From assembly GCA_013407085.1 (NCBI GenBank), contig JACCGJ010024107.1, positions 1-64,000 on the forward strand: a stretch of 64,000 nt of DNA, in the 5' to 3' direction. The position numbers and the translations under genes are program-made. Positions within the stretch are counted from its first letter, which is position 1. Each line of letters begins with the position of its first letter. Below are positions 11,401 to 22,869 of the stretch, piece after piece. The notes under the pieces were generated by a model. It saw only the letters and a program-made list of their open reading frames with translations. It was not told the DNA's origin and made no database searches. This DNA comes from Atriophallophorus winterbourni (Eukaryota; Platyhelminthes; Trematoda; Plagiorchiida; Microphallidae).

Positions 11401-12269
11401 ATAAGCGGAGATTTGTCTTAGTACAGCATCTGTTTCCTCTCGTTTCCGATAGAAAAAAGTGGTTGTTTCACCGATAACGTTTTGTATTTACCAGTAAAAG
11501 AATGGATGAGTTGCTGCGCAGAATACCACTTTGTAACCGTACAAATTAATTAATGAATTATGCTTGACGTTTTGTTGAAATGCGTGATCACTGGATAGTT
11601 CGCTGAATCGATTTATCAAGCTTGCTGGATTAGGATTGAACATCAGGTTACGCTGACTACAGGTGACCATTTTTAATAATCGGAATTTAGATGGTTAACA
11701 ATGATTGACATTTTGCATACTTTAAGGAGACTGTGATTACTTTCATCAGTTTAAATACAATGTGTTGATTTTTGTTAAGAAAAAAATTGTATCGAATATT
11801 CAAAGTATGATGTATCAACTAGCTATGTTTACTTGGAGCCTCCAGCGAAATTCATTCGATTTTTTGACGCAAAGCGAACGTATATAGAATGTGACAAGTC
11901 TGCTCCAAATTTTATCCCATGAAGATTAATTCGGCGCGTTATGCCTAAGCAGTTATGATTTGTTTCTTTTAATTTTGGTTCAAAATATAAGTTTAATAGT
12001 TTAGCGTTTTCTACAAATTCAATCTCTTCAATGCATTTTTAACAGAATATCGATTTCATAAATGTTCATCATCTCAAAGTGCAAACTGATGCTCTGAAAC
12101 TTAACCATCGCGGTCAGATCTGAAAATAAAATTTTGACGAGTAGATCCGATTTACCAAAAATATTTATAAGCTACATACGATTCTGTATGGCCCATAAGA
12201 GCGCTACGTCAAACATATGTGACACATCTGGAACATCTTTCTAATTATTTTGGAATAAAATAAGCGCTC
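11401..12269. other. AT-rich sequence without recognised feature
   Basis: No domain, tandem repeat or clear copy of R1 or R2 was seen. Only short chance frames occur. Confidence 0.45.
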
Positions 12270-12560
12270 AGGTATACCACTTCGTACGAAGTAGATGAAA
12301 TATTTCGAACGTGTCTTTATTTTAAATCATGCGAGATTTATAGATACATCGCAAAAAATTCTTAACCACTCCTTGGTCATATTTATGTATCGTAGCAATA
12401 AGGACCGAATATAATCACGTGAAAATAATCCATGTAGCGATACATTATCTCTTCATCGTTTGCGCTGCTAACTTTTTGGGATTACAAGTGGTGTTTCCAT
12501 TTTGCGAAAGTTTTCCAGTGTTGAGGTATACATGACTATATGCTACTCTGCCTTGTATCA
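12270..12560 (+). repeat. Partial copy of dispersed repeat R2
   Basis: The words 'aaatcatgcgag', 'catatttatgtatcgta', 'aatataatc' and 'ggtgtttcca.tttgcgaa' occur in the same order as in the R2 tandem array at 44.6-44.9 kb. Divergence is substantial. Confidence 0.65.
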
Positions 12561-12868
12561 GTGCAAGCCTTTTGACGTTAACGGGCGGACGCATAATTTT
12601 GTGCTCTGATACTTTTCAACATTACCCGTCACTCGCTGATCCTATTCTTACACCATTCGATTTCGCTTGAAACGAGCTATTAGACTCAATCACCTTTAGT
12701 GTCCTGTGATCAATATTGCGGACGTTACTATTTTCCACATCACCGTGGAAATTGTGTGCGCTCGCAAAATTTGTTGTCGCTGTTTTGACATGATCGGGAC
12801 CGATATCGTTCGCAAGTTCTTTTTCAACTTAATTTAACGAGCCGAAAGCCGACGAAGATCGAATCACC

Positions 12869-13068
12869 ATGACTATTTTACTTGGTATTTTGCATCCAAT
12901 ACATAGCGATACGTTTCCACGCGAAACTAGCGCATTTCATCTCCCAACCGTGAACAGATCGATACGCATTCAAAGATCAAACGACCTTGGTCAGACGACC
13001 TATACAGCCATCGGATGTCTTGACCTACGAAAACTACGCGTGACTCGTTTCAAATATGCAAAAAAGGT
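12869..13068 (+). other. Weak candidate coding exon ending at a GTAAGT donor
   Basis: An ATG in a good context (tcaccATGa) at 12,869 opens a frame of about 66 codons, reaching a consensus donor, aaaggtg followed by GTAAGTG, at 13,069. The block from about 12,620 to 13,060 is richer in G, C and CpG than its surroundings, which in this decayed region is unusual. I recognise no domain in the peptide (MTILLGILHPIHSDTFP...). It could be a host or captured first exon, part of an unrecognised mobile element, or chance. Confidence 0.2.
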
Positions 13069-13189
13069 GGTAAGTGTGAAATCGAAAGTAGTCATGTGTT
13101 ATGTGTGTTCTATAAGATACACTTTCCAGTACCGAGCCAGTAGTCGTTATATATAACCCTGAAATTCCTAGTGTCTGTTATGTGTGCAG

Positions 13190-14625
13190 CGTCTGTAAAA
13201 CAAAATCGTTGAAAGGCGCTGGGACCAATCTATCCCAAGAGCAACATGGATTTATGAAGTCTCATTCTTGCTTGACTAAATTACTGGAGACACTAGATGA
13301 CTGGACGCAGGCAGTGGATAAGGGTGGTTGCGTACATGCGTGTTACTTGGAATTTCCATAAGCGTTTGATCCCGTGAAACATTCTCTAATCCTGCGCATG
13401 CAGCACGATGTTAGTATTAATAGGTGCATTTTTACCTGGCTCAGAAGTTACATTCTTTATCACAAAGCAACTGTACGCATCGATGGTTGATGTCTATGGA
13501 AATCGAAGCCACTAGCAGTGTACCGCAAAGTTCCGTACTTCGTCCGGTTTTCTTTTAATTTTACATCAACAACCTTTCGAAATTCGTCACAGCCAAAATT
13601 GTTTTCTTTGCGGATGATGTTAAACTCTGGACGCGAATCACGCCAGGCGTGGACTGTTCACGCTTACAAAGAGAATTGGATATATTGAACAGCTGGGCGG
13701 AGCAAAATAAACTTCTATTCAACTTGCGAAAGTGTTTTATCTTCCAAATAAGCAAATATTTCCAATTCCAATACAAACTGGGATGAAAACAACTGGAATA
13801 GACAATCAACGAGAAAAACCTCGGCATATGGATCAGTGGATGTCCTAAGTCTAGCATGCAATGCAAATCAGTGTACAACCGAGCTAGCCGCATTCTATGT
13901 ATGCTTCGGCGTATATTCGGAAATGTTTTCCGTGTATCAATACCCATGACCCTAAAAATACGTATATTATCCCTGTGATAGATTACTCAATGCAAGCTGG
14001 AGCAGCGTGGCTACGAGTGGACATCGAGCTACTCGAGATGATTTATGACAGAGCAAATAAAATAGTTGGCTGCCTCCGCAACCTACCATATGAGAATCAA
14101 CTTCAGCATCTACCATTAGATAAACTGCTCCGCCTAAGGGTTCGATTTGGTTTACCCGTAATTTACAAAATGATGAACTCAAAGGCATCTGAGGCATATA
14201 TTTCGCTTCCGGTCAAGCCATACCTCACCTATCCACCCACTAACATTTGATATTCCACATTTCCAACAGAACTGTCGTCGGTTTTTCTTTTCGATGCGCG
14301 TTTGTTCCTTGTGGAACTTCCTACCGGTGAATGTTGTCTAACCATCTAGTAAAAGGATTTCCAGGAACAAATTCTATATATTTATGCGTAGTAATTTGAA
14401 CCTACATCCGGTTCATATAACATGATATTTTTCTGAAGAAATATTTTTTACCCGTTATACCGCCACAATACATGACATTTTTTGCAAATAAAAATCTGTC
14501 GATCTTCTCTATTACTCAATTGATTGTGTATATATATTTGTTGTCCATATACAAATATCCTGTGGTGGCGTACAGCAACGAGCATTCATATACCATAAAT
14601 TTTTAAATCTTAAATCTTGAATCTT
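13190..14625 (+). mobile_element. CR1-like LINE, 5'-truncated and decayed
   Basis: Only the reverse transcriptase and C-terminal part of ORF2 are left, in several frames. Readable marks in order are LSQEQHGFMKS near 13,220, the weakened F.AFDPVKHSLI motif, WLRSY, a degraded S..VPQSSVL..F motif, YINNLSKFV, the catalytic FADD box at 13,607-13,618 and LDILNSWAEQNKLLFN. A C-terminal stretch follows in the frame 13,985-14,250 with AWLRVDIELLEMIYDRANK and LPYENQLQHLPLDKLLRLR, which matches the conserved tail of CR1/jockey ORF2. The 3' end is a short run of a 7-base unit (aaatctt/gaatctt) at 14,598-14,625, as is usual for CR1 elements. Endonuclease and ORF1 are missing. In-frame stops and shifts make it inactive. 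Confidence 0.85.
14598..14625 (+). repeat. Heptamer tail at the CR1-like LINE 3' end
   Basis: About three and a half copies of (aaatctt/gaatctt) follow the last recognisable LINE sequence. CR1-clade LINEs end in short simple repeats instead of poly(A), so this marks the 3' end of the insertion. Confidence 0.7.
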
Positions 14626-14635
14626 GAATCATGTG

Positions 14636-14905
14636 TTTCCCTTTGTTATCTGTGTTATCTGTGTTACCTGAGTGTTACCTGTATATGTTAGCTGTGTTAG
14701 CTGTGTGTGCGATGTAGATTATTTGGATCGCAATAATGCTGGTGGTTATTTTGTTTTCTTCATATGTATCGAAAAATCAAGTTGTATGTTGACCGACAAA
14801 ACTGACTAATCCAAACTGTTGCTCAAAACAGAACTTGTGATGGGATGTAAGTTCACTTCAAAGGCTAATTTATATATTTCAACTATAAAAACTTTGAGAA
14901 TTCGA
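14636..14905 (+). repeat. R2 fragment right of the CR1-like LINE
   Basis: The words 'ttatctgtgtt', 'gtgttacctgagtgttacctg', 'gtgtgtgcgatgtag', 'atttggatcgcaataatgctgg' and 'gacaaaac.gactaat' follow the order seen in R2 at 44,860-45,080. With the R2 piece at 12,270-12,560 on the other side, the LINE probably sits in or next to an R2 copy. Confidence 0.65.
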
Positions 14906-15170
14906 TAATCGTTGTTTCTAAAAACCGAATCTGAGAACCAAATTCCTAAATGCATCTACGTTGCGAAATATGTTCGTCAAATTGTAGTAGGAAATGAAGC
15001 ATTTGAAGCATCAGTGCGAGAACCATTAGCAAACATTAAAAAAGAAAATCAGAATTGCAAAATTATATGGTCTACACACGAATGTTTATACTCGTTAGAT
15101 CGCTGGTTCAAAAATTTCATTAACAGCTAGAACATCATTCTGATCGAGACTACAATAAAATAACCCTCCG
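14906..15170. other. AT-rich sequence, no recognised gene
   Basis: A frame of 72 codons on the plus strand at 14,912-15,130 shows no motif I know and no splice or promoter context. Confidence 0.35.
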
Positions 15171-15640
15171 AGCATATCAGTTTTTACGTGAGAGTTATAC
15201 AATATTTAGCGTATCCTGATTCCAAATCATGCGAGCTTCATACATTCATAGCAGTTAAAATCTCAACCACGCTTTGATCAGATTTATGTATCGTCACCAT
15301 ACAGCCCATTAGTAATCCCGCTTTGGCGATCCATCATTACTCTATTGTTCGGCTGTCCACCTCCCAAGAGTACACGGGGTGTTTTCTTCTTGCGAAAGTT
15401 TATCTGTGTTAAATATGATAGAGTGATTATTTTGATCTGAATAATGCGGTATTTTATTTATGTCACTTTTTAAGTAATGGAATGCTTTATTATATGTTAA
15501 ACGACAAAAGAGATCGCCCCGATCTCCTGCACAAATAATGACATTTGATGGCATGAAAGTTCATTTCGTAGGCTTCCATGTGTACATCAACGTTTACAAG
15601 AAGTTTGAATTTCATAAGTGTTGTTTGCTTCATTTTTCAA
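15171..15640 (+). repeat. Copy of dispersed repeat R2
   Basis: It matches the R2 copies at 17,150, 21,770 and 44,590 through 'aaatcatgcgagcttcatacattcatagca', 'atttatgtatcgtcaccatacagccca', 'gatccatcattac' and 'taagtaatg..atgctttattatatgttaaacgacaaa', in this order. Confidence 0.75.
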
Positions 15641-16059
15641 GTTGTTGATACACCTTGTGCCATCGCTTAACCATCAGCAATTAGGTATAATGGAGAGCAT
15701 ATCAGTTTTCCTTTCAAAATCAATTATCATGCGTTGTCATTATTTTCATTTCAGAAACATAATGGTGATATACAGAAAATTTAATCATTTTAAATAGTAG
15801 TCAACCCACCACCACATAATTTATCCTAATCAAAAAGGCTTTATTACGCATACAGAGTGTTCCTTTTCGTCTGAATGATCGATATTGTTGGTCGATTTTT
15901 CTCTTAGTGTCAATTTCATAAAAGTGACACAGTAATTGACAGTTGACAAAGCGTCGTAAATACACATAACTCATCAGTCTAAGATGGAACATTTTTTAAA
16001 TAAAACATCATTTTTGTGTACTAGATTATTATAAGGTGGAAACGAACTATTAACCTTAG

Positions 16060-16280
16060 CATAAGTGTCGTTTGCTAGATTTCTCAATCTACATCATTAA
16101 CCGACAACAATTCTGGTTAGGAAAATTTGACCGCCTCCGCATGTAGGCGTCCGCCTTGTGATTTAATATACCGACTATATACTTTCACATTTTAATGATC
16201 GGCGATGTGTCACTTGTATTTGACGTGCCTTTCGGAAGCAGGATTAAGAAAATCTTGTTTTCAATTCCAATTTAAATTTC
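16060..16280 (+). repeat. Partial R1 block
   Basis: The 'gtgtcgtttgctagattt' and 'gaccgcctccgcatgtaggc' words echo the 'tgccgtttgctagattt...gaccgccaccgtgag' block of R1 monomers (48,450-48,530). Only this part of the repeat is recognisable. Confidence 0.5.
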
Positions 16281-16419
16281 CGTATATTTCAACATCCTGC
16301 ATACAGGCGAATGCAACTCAAATATTTGGTGATGCTATCGTCCACCAAAATTGATCTCCACTACCGGTTACTGGTGTTTGCCGTCATCCGTTGCAGACAG
16401 TGAGATGAGGTTCTGTGTC

Positions 16420-16510
16420 CATTAAAACAGTCAATAAGTGGTAATCAAGGTGAAACCTGAATGCCGCTGTTGCATAGGGTTCGTACAACGAACCACGATG
16501 TTCAAACTTA
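16420..16510 (-). repeat. Inverted partner of the 16.8-kb repeat
   Basis: The reverse complement of 16,471-16,507 nearly equals 16,810-16,845 (gtttgaacatcgtg...gttgtacgaaccc...atgca). The similarity extends further toward 16,430 and 16,880. Confidence 0.65.
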
Positions 16511-16754
16511 AATTCCCAATGTGATTCGTGCTGGAGGACCCACTGCGCTCACAAATGAACAATGTGATTTGTTGCTCACAATTCCTGAAATAACATTCTA
16601 ATTTCGGTTCTTATCATCCTATTTTAAATGGTTTAACATTTATCCACTTTTACAAGGCTGACTGAACGGATACTCACTGTGTATAGCTGATCGCGGCAAA
16701 CAGCCAGAAACGGTAGTGTAGAGTAATTTTGGGGGATGGGAGCAAAATATCACT

Positions 16755-17090
16755 TTGGTCATTAATAAACGCCTTGGGTTCTTAAACACAAAACGCTAAG
16801 TAATACATTGTTTGAACATCGTGAGTCGTTGTACGAACCCAATGCAAAAGTAGCAATGAAGCCTAATCTTGGTAATGAATAATCCTTTGTTTTAATGCCC
16901 ACTCAGACTTATCTTGCAGTCTCCATCTTACGAGGAAAAAAAACCCGGAAACAATCAGTGGATTGTAATAAAGGGAAAGTGGGAGAACCCATCACTTCGG
17001 TCATTTATCATTGCATTGAGTGCTTGACCAAAAATGATTATATTATTCAGTGTTTGAACATCCTTTCCCGTTGTACGAACACTATGCACA
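16755..17090 (+). repeat. Imperfect tandem duplication, period about 242 bp
   Basis: The block starting ggtcattaataaac at 16,758 recurs in diverged form near 16,999. Both copies contain a tgtttgaacatc...gttgtacgaac core, at 16,809 and 17,051. No coding sequence is evident. Confidence 0.6.
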
Positions 17091-17149
17091 GTGGAATTCA
17101 AGTGTCACTTTTTTACCAATTTTCCCACTGTTCCATCCAGCGTACCAGT

Positions 17150-17279
17150 TCTTACTTGTGAGATATAATATTCTTAGTGAATACTGATTTCAATTCATGC
17201 GAGCATCATACATGCATAGCACATAAATACCCATCAATCATTAATCAGAGTTATGTAACGCCACCATACAGCCCAATTA
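17150..17279 (+). repeat. R2 half, left of an RTE-like LINE insertion
   Basis: The 'ttcatgcgagcatcatacatgcatagca' and 'gttatgtaacgccaccatacagcccaatta' words match R2. The repeat stops at the LINE 3' end and resumes at 19,316 with 'tttagcgatacatcatcacg'. Confidence 0.7.
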
Positions 17280-19316
17280 TGATGTTGGCCAGCGTCGATC
17301 CATGTCGACCATGGCTGTACAACACAATCGCATGAATTTCTAAAGACTAAACAGTCTGATTCGGTGGGAACAATCGCTCCCGCAGAGCTGAGAACGATAA
17401 TCAGAACACTGTTGTTTTGCATCAGTTGCACGTCGGCGACGTGATGTGCGTTCAGCAGCCAAAAGCTGTATCTGCTCCTCCACGGCTGGCATACGACGCT
17501 TTTCCGAATGATTCTAAAGTGAGCGGTCAAGAGCACGTTCTTACAAACTCATAAGGTCAATGTCATGAGTTTTCGTATCTCATTTGCAAACATCTTTGTA
17601 CCGCAAGTGCGGTCTGCTCCATGGTCGACTTCCTAAATGCAACTCACCATAGATTAGATCTTTCGAAATACGATTATTCTCCATTTTATAGACATGACCA
17701 AGCAACCGCAGGCGGCGCTGACGTAAGAGGGTGAACATACTCTTTAGATCAGCTTCTGAAAACAGTTCGGGGTTAGTCACTATCTCCATCCACGATATGT
17801 TCAATATACGATGGATGCTTGTTAGATGGAAAGAATTCATCCTCCGTTCGTGTCTTGCGTAAGTGGTCTAGGTTTTACTGCCGTATATAAAAGCATTTAG
17901 TATGCACGCACTATATACCTTCATCTTTATATTTACATTCAGCTTGCGGTTACATCAATCACGATAGTTTAATCGGGAGAAAATGACAGCTGCTTTGGCA
18001 ATCTGTTTATCAATATCCGTGTCTAGCGAGAGGCAATCCGCAATGGTTGATCCAGGATATGTGAATTGATGTACTGGTTCAAGCTGACAGTTTCCAGCAG
18101 TGATGATTGGTGGCCATACAGTCACTTGACCAACGAATTTGGTCTTTTGCATGCTGATTGTTAGACCGACGCAAAACAGTCCAATAGCGAATGTAGGTTC
18201 AATTGGGACTGAGAAATAAAGGCTACATCGTCGGTAAACAACAGGTGGCGGATTATCACATCCTGTACTTTGGTTTATGCTCACAAATGTTCAGGTTGGA
18301 AAGCTTACCATCATTTTGCGTCCGTATGTAAATACCTTTTGTTCTCGTCATAAAAGCCTGCTTCAGAAGCACATCAAAGATAATGCCGAACAGCGTCGGT
18401 GCAAAACACACCATCGTTTGACGCCTCGACGAATTCCAAATGCTTTTGAACTGCAACCGGTAAAATGGACTGAGCCTCTTACACCTGAGTGTAATGAATT
18501 AACGAGTCTGAGCAGCCTTGGGGGGCAGCCTATCAGTTCAAGCATTTTGAAAATGCTCTGCCTACTAATGTAGTCAAATGCCTTAGTTAAATCAATAAAA
18601 ACAGCGTAAAATGGCATACGCTGTTTTCGAAACTTTTATCGAAGTTATCACAGGGAGAAGAGCATGCCAAAGGTTGATCTCCCCTTGCGCAAGCCACATA
18701 GAGATTCGGAGGTAATACTATCAGCTAAAACTTGCAGCCGAATGTGTGAGACTTTAGCAAATAGTCTGCTTACAACACTCAGATGGGAGATACCTCTGTA
18801 AATGTTGCAGTCGCCTGTGTTACACTTATTCCTAAATAGCATGATCATCTTTGTTTCTCGCATCTCTTGTGGGGCACCCCTCCCCTGCCACCACTGGAGA
18901 ATTAGATGGTGGAGATGTTGTAGTAATGTTGATCTTCCGCATTTTATGAGCTCAGGTGGAATTCCGTCGTCACCAGGGACTTTAACATTCGCTAATTGGT
19001 AGATTGCTTTATCGAGCTCATCAAAAGTAGGAGGGGTATCTAGATATTCCATGGTCGGAAAACGCTCGACATTTTCAAGTATATGGGGATAAACCGTACT
19101 ATCCCTAGAGTGGAGAGATCAGTCGTGCTCTACCCATCTTTGTATCTGTTGAGTTTTGTCGAAAATCGCATTACCAGATAAAGACTTAAAGGTAGCCGTG
19201 TCAATTTTGTTTGGGCCAATGGCTACCTTGATCCCATCATACATACCGTGAAAATATCCGGTGTCCGCAGCTTTTTGGATAATGAGGCAGACTTCTGTCT
19301 CATAAAAATAAATCAA
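17280..19316 (-). mobile_element. RTE-like LINE (copy 1), 5'-truncated and decayed
   Basis: It reads right to left. The linker, near 19,119-19,316, has AADTGYFHGMYDGIKVAIGP. The RT section at 18,648-19,052 has APQEMRETKMIMLF, CNTGDCNIYRGIS and SLCGLRKGRST. Next, at 18,363-18,617, comes YAVFIDLTKAFDYISRQSIF, then APTLFGIIF, and the catalytic box at 18,227-18,238, which reads FTDD where related elements have FADD. GSTIADCLSLDTDIDKQIAKAA, and the C-terminal RQRRLRLLGHVYKMENNRISK...LRYKDVCK at 17,580-17,770, complete the protein. These match the widespread RTE-like ORF annotated in many invertebrates as craniofacial development protein 2-like. Each piece lies in a different frame or is broken by stops. 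R2 sequence on both sides shows that it was inserted into an R2 copy. Confidence 0.88.
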
Positions 19317-19560
19317 TTTAGCGATACATCATCACGCCCAAGTTCGAATGTCCTCTACTCCCGAGTATGCAGGAAGTTCCACGTGTGGCGACAGTTTACC
19401 CATGCGGAAAATGCTACTGTGTTTATTTCGATTTAATCCATACTGCAGTTCGTTTAATTTCCTTTGTAAGTGACTGAATTCATAATGACATGTTGAACGA
19501 TAAAATAAATTGCTCCAACCTCTTGCAAACAGAAAATATTTTGGTAGCCAGTTAGTTTAT
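19316..19560 (+). repeat. R2 half, right of an RTE-like LINE insertion
   Basis: It continues R2 after the LINE with 'gcgatacatcatcacg', 'tttcctttgtaagtgactgaattcataatgacatgttgaacgataaaat' and 'ctcttgca'. The same order is seen uninterrupted at 21,920-22,130. Confidence 0.7.
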
Positions 19561-20930
19561 ATTCTATGTTCACAGGCAAACTTAGAAGAATTTAAAATTT
19601 AATAAGCGTTGTTTGCTATATGTTTCATGCTGGGAATACACAATTTAACATCAATATATCAGCAAGACGTGAGTATAATAAACAGCTTATAGGTTTTGCA
19701 TGTATTCTCAATTAATATGCATTGCCATTAATTTCATCATAAACACCATATTCTACCCCACCCTTCTCGTAATTATCATACAGTGCAATCCACCTTCAGC
19801 ATACATCAATTATTTTATTGACATAAAATTAGGACATGAATATCCATATAACATGTGATTAGCGGTATTCTGAAATGAAGAATTCTACCGACAATTAAGC
19901 ACAACAAAGCAGGAATTAGAATACTTCACCTGCAATGCAACTCGATTTCGTAAAATCTATTTCAGCAATTCATTTAATGTTAGTTCTTGAGAAATACTCC
20001 GTCACAAAATATTTTGTCGACAATCGCAAATAAGCATACACTTTGAAATGATGCACTTATTAAGAATACCTAAATAAACATGGTATTCAGAATTATTTTC
20101 AAACAAAAATATCAACTATGTAAATAATTTCAGCAGATTTGCGTTTCTAGATGGTGGAATACGGAAGCAGTGTATGTGTCTTATGTAAAATACTCCGAAC
20201 TGTGGATGATTCTAATTTTAGCAACCGAATGGATACATGCATGCATTGATATCCCATACACAGACACAGATCATACAACCAGGTGTGTGTGTATGCATTC
20301 CTAAGTTAATGAGCGTCAGATCATTATGCGCATTCGATTGATTAATCGAAAATTGGTTTTAAGGTTGTGCTTGTATCTCACTGTTTGATAACGTTTGCTG
20401 TTTATTCACATGATTCCACATTCAAGATCCGCATGCGCTTTGAATAGTGAACGTATCCTAAAAGAAATTGAGCTTGTATAACACTCTTGTATAAGGTTGG
20501 TATCACTTATCTTTTCAATCACATAAGCCCATAATCTTGTGAACAGTTTGTGAACCAATCTGCATCAATGATAAAGTTAATTTGCATACAATTCCATCCA
20601 TCTCACAAACAAATAAGTGTGTTATGGTTTTTGATCAGGACGCTCGAAGAAGCGAATTTATTAATTGGTCAACATTTATATAAGTAATCTATCTTGTGTT
20701 TCTGAAGATTGTTCGAACAATTAATTCCGAGAATTAAACAGAGTTTTATTGTAGCACAGCACATAGGACCTGATCTACCGCATTTACGTAAGAACGTTAT
20801 ACACGAAAAAAAAGCATAATTCAATTGTGGTGATAATAAATGTTTACTAGTCAAATATGGACGGAACTCGGGCCTGTCACTTGCATTTTGGACCGTTGTG
20901 TACAACATTGAGGATATTCCTATCAGAATA
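19561..20930. other. AT-rich sequence, mostly unassigned
   Basis: No gene is recognised. A short piece near 20,460-20,480 (aaattgagcttgtat) resembles the tail of R2 units. The rest has no clear relation to other parts of the window. Confidence 0.4.
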
Positions 20931-20959
20931 GCGCATATGAAAAATAGTGACACACATAA

Positions 20960-21760
20960 TCAGCAATGTATTTTCGCCAATGCAATAAACCAAATTCGCG
21001 TGTATGTTGTGTTTGCATGCGACTGTCGCGCTTAGTAAATAAACATTTAAAGCTGATTGTATGTTTTCTAAACAGCTTGTTATTTTTAGATCAATGATAA
21101 CCTACTGTACCGCAAGCTGTGTAAATCCAGTCATGTAAATCCATGATGAAATTTCGTTATCAAATGAAATTTGTTGACTTTGGATTTCGTTACTTCTGTA
21201 TTTGTTGACTGCAAATATTGGAAGATTATTTAATCTGTTTTCAACGTTCTCTCTACAACCTTTTAAAAATTGATGTGGCAAAATGTATTGGTGAAATGTT
21301 TCACGAATCATGCAAATTGTTAAGATAACAGACTAATGTCCGAAGTCTCATCATTTCCTATGTGCAATGCACTTTTCCGTATCAGAAAGTTAAGTAATTG
21401 ATGTTTCACCTAGTGAATTGAAGGAGGAACATATATCAATATTGTGATTATCAGGTCTGCATGAATGTGGTTAACGTATGTGCAAATCAAACAAAAATTA
21501 AGTGAATCACAGCGAAGCATATTGCTGAAATTATGGTGCATCTAGACGCCATCGTGAGGTAAAAAAATAATGTTTTCAACTTTAAGTTTAAGAACAGTTG
21601 ACAATATTTTGAAATATCATACATTCACCTAAGGTCCTTTGGTTACACCGTGATATGAACCCATGGTGCACATTTGAACGAGGCTTAGTCAGCAATCGTT
21701 TTAGGACCGTAGCGTTTGAAACATCTAGATAGTCTGTCTTATCTCGTCTTGGTAAGATTT
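20960..21760 (+). repeat. Old copy of dispersed repeat R1
   Basis: It aligns to 9,490-10,260 (shared 'ttttcgccaatgcaata...cc', 'gtatgttttctaaa', 'atttcgttatcaaatgaaa', 'tgaattgaaggaggaacatat', 'gtgaatcacagcgaagcatat') and to array monomers through 'atatgaacccatggtgcacatttg'. Order and strand agree. Confidence 0.7.
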
Positions 21761-21769
21761 GGTATGTGG

Positions 21770-22160
21770 GTCATATAATATTTTGGGCGTATCGTAATCC
21801 TAAATCTCGTGAGTTTTATACATGCATAGCAGATACATTCCTAAATACTCATTGATGGGAGTTATGCATCTCCACCATACAGAACAATTCTAATCCCATA
21901 ACACTTTAACGATTTAGCGATAAATCATCACTTCCTTGTTGGAATGAAATCGTCTGCCGATAACACGGGAGGTTTTGGTGTTGATACAGTTCACCTCTGA
22001 TATATATGCAAAAGTGATTATTTTGATTTGATTGATGCTATATATAATTTATGTTTCTTTGTAAGTAACATCATATTTAATTACATGTTAAACGATAATA
22101 AGGATTTCTCCAATCACTTGCAGAAACAATAGCATTTTATAAGAAGTTATTTAATCTCCT
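21770..22160 (+). repeat. Copy of dispersed repeat R2
   Basis: 'catgcatagcaga', 'gttatgcatctccaccatacag', 'tttagcgataaatcatcac', 'atttatgtttctttgtaagtaac' and 'taattacatgttaaacgataa' follow the R2 order. This copy lacks a LINE insertion, so it shows the empty-site layout for copy 1. Confidence 0.75.
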
Positions 22161-22599
22161 CGCATTTTAGGATTACCTCGCCTCAGTATTTCTTCATTTT
22201 AAATTCGGGAGAGTATTTGTATCGTTCTTCTCACAGGCGAAATCATGAATAATGGATTGTTATTTTTTCCAAATACAGGAGCTACCTTCAAACACTTATT
22301 CGGTGTTATGCATTTTAGTTTATCTTTCATCGAAATTCAGCGTTATTAAACACTCAAACATTCCTTATCTTTGATGCTGTAGGTGATGTTCTTAACGCTA
22401 GATAAAGGTGATTAATCAATGAGATGCATCGAAAGTTAACCGTATGGCAACCTGTTCCGACATTCTACGTATCGCTTCGTATTACATAAGGTAAACTAAC
22501 TGTATCTCTATATTTATTATCTGATATCCTTGACGTTATTTCACCTTTATCAATTGGTTTTTCACAAAACGTTATGAAAAAACCGTAATCTATGTGTTT

Positions 22600-22800
22600 T
22601 TTCAAAATGATTGGAAGATTATTTATATCTCAATGTAAGTAACGAAATATTTAATTACATGTTCAACGACAAAACGGATTGCTCTAATCTGTATTCACAA
22701 AGGATCAATTTTGATAGGAAGTTATCATCTGATAAGCTTATATGTTTACATGCACATATAGAAGAATTTCAAATTGGTTAAGCCTTTCTATCGAGAGTTA
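22600..22800 (+). repeat. Partial copy of R2
   Basis: 'gattatttatatctcaatgtaagtaac', 'atttaattacatgttcaacgacaaaacgg' and the following 'tctaatctgtattcac' match the middle of R2. Confidence 0.6.
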
Positions 22801-22869
22801 TGCGCAATGATTGAAACCAAGTTATGTGCGATAGTTTCGAACAGTGATAATGAGAGGCAATACCGTCCC

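Noticed and set aside
13561..13947. 128-codon frame on the minus strand
   Set aside because: It is antisense to the reverse transcriptase of the CR1-like LINE, whose motifs are readable on the plus strand.
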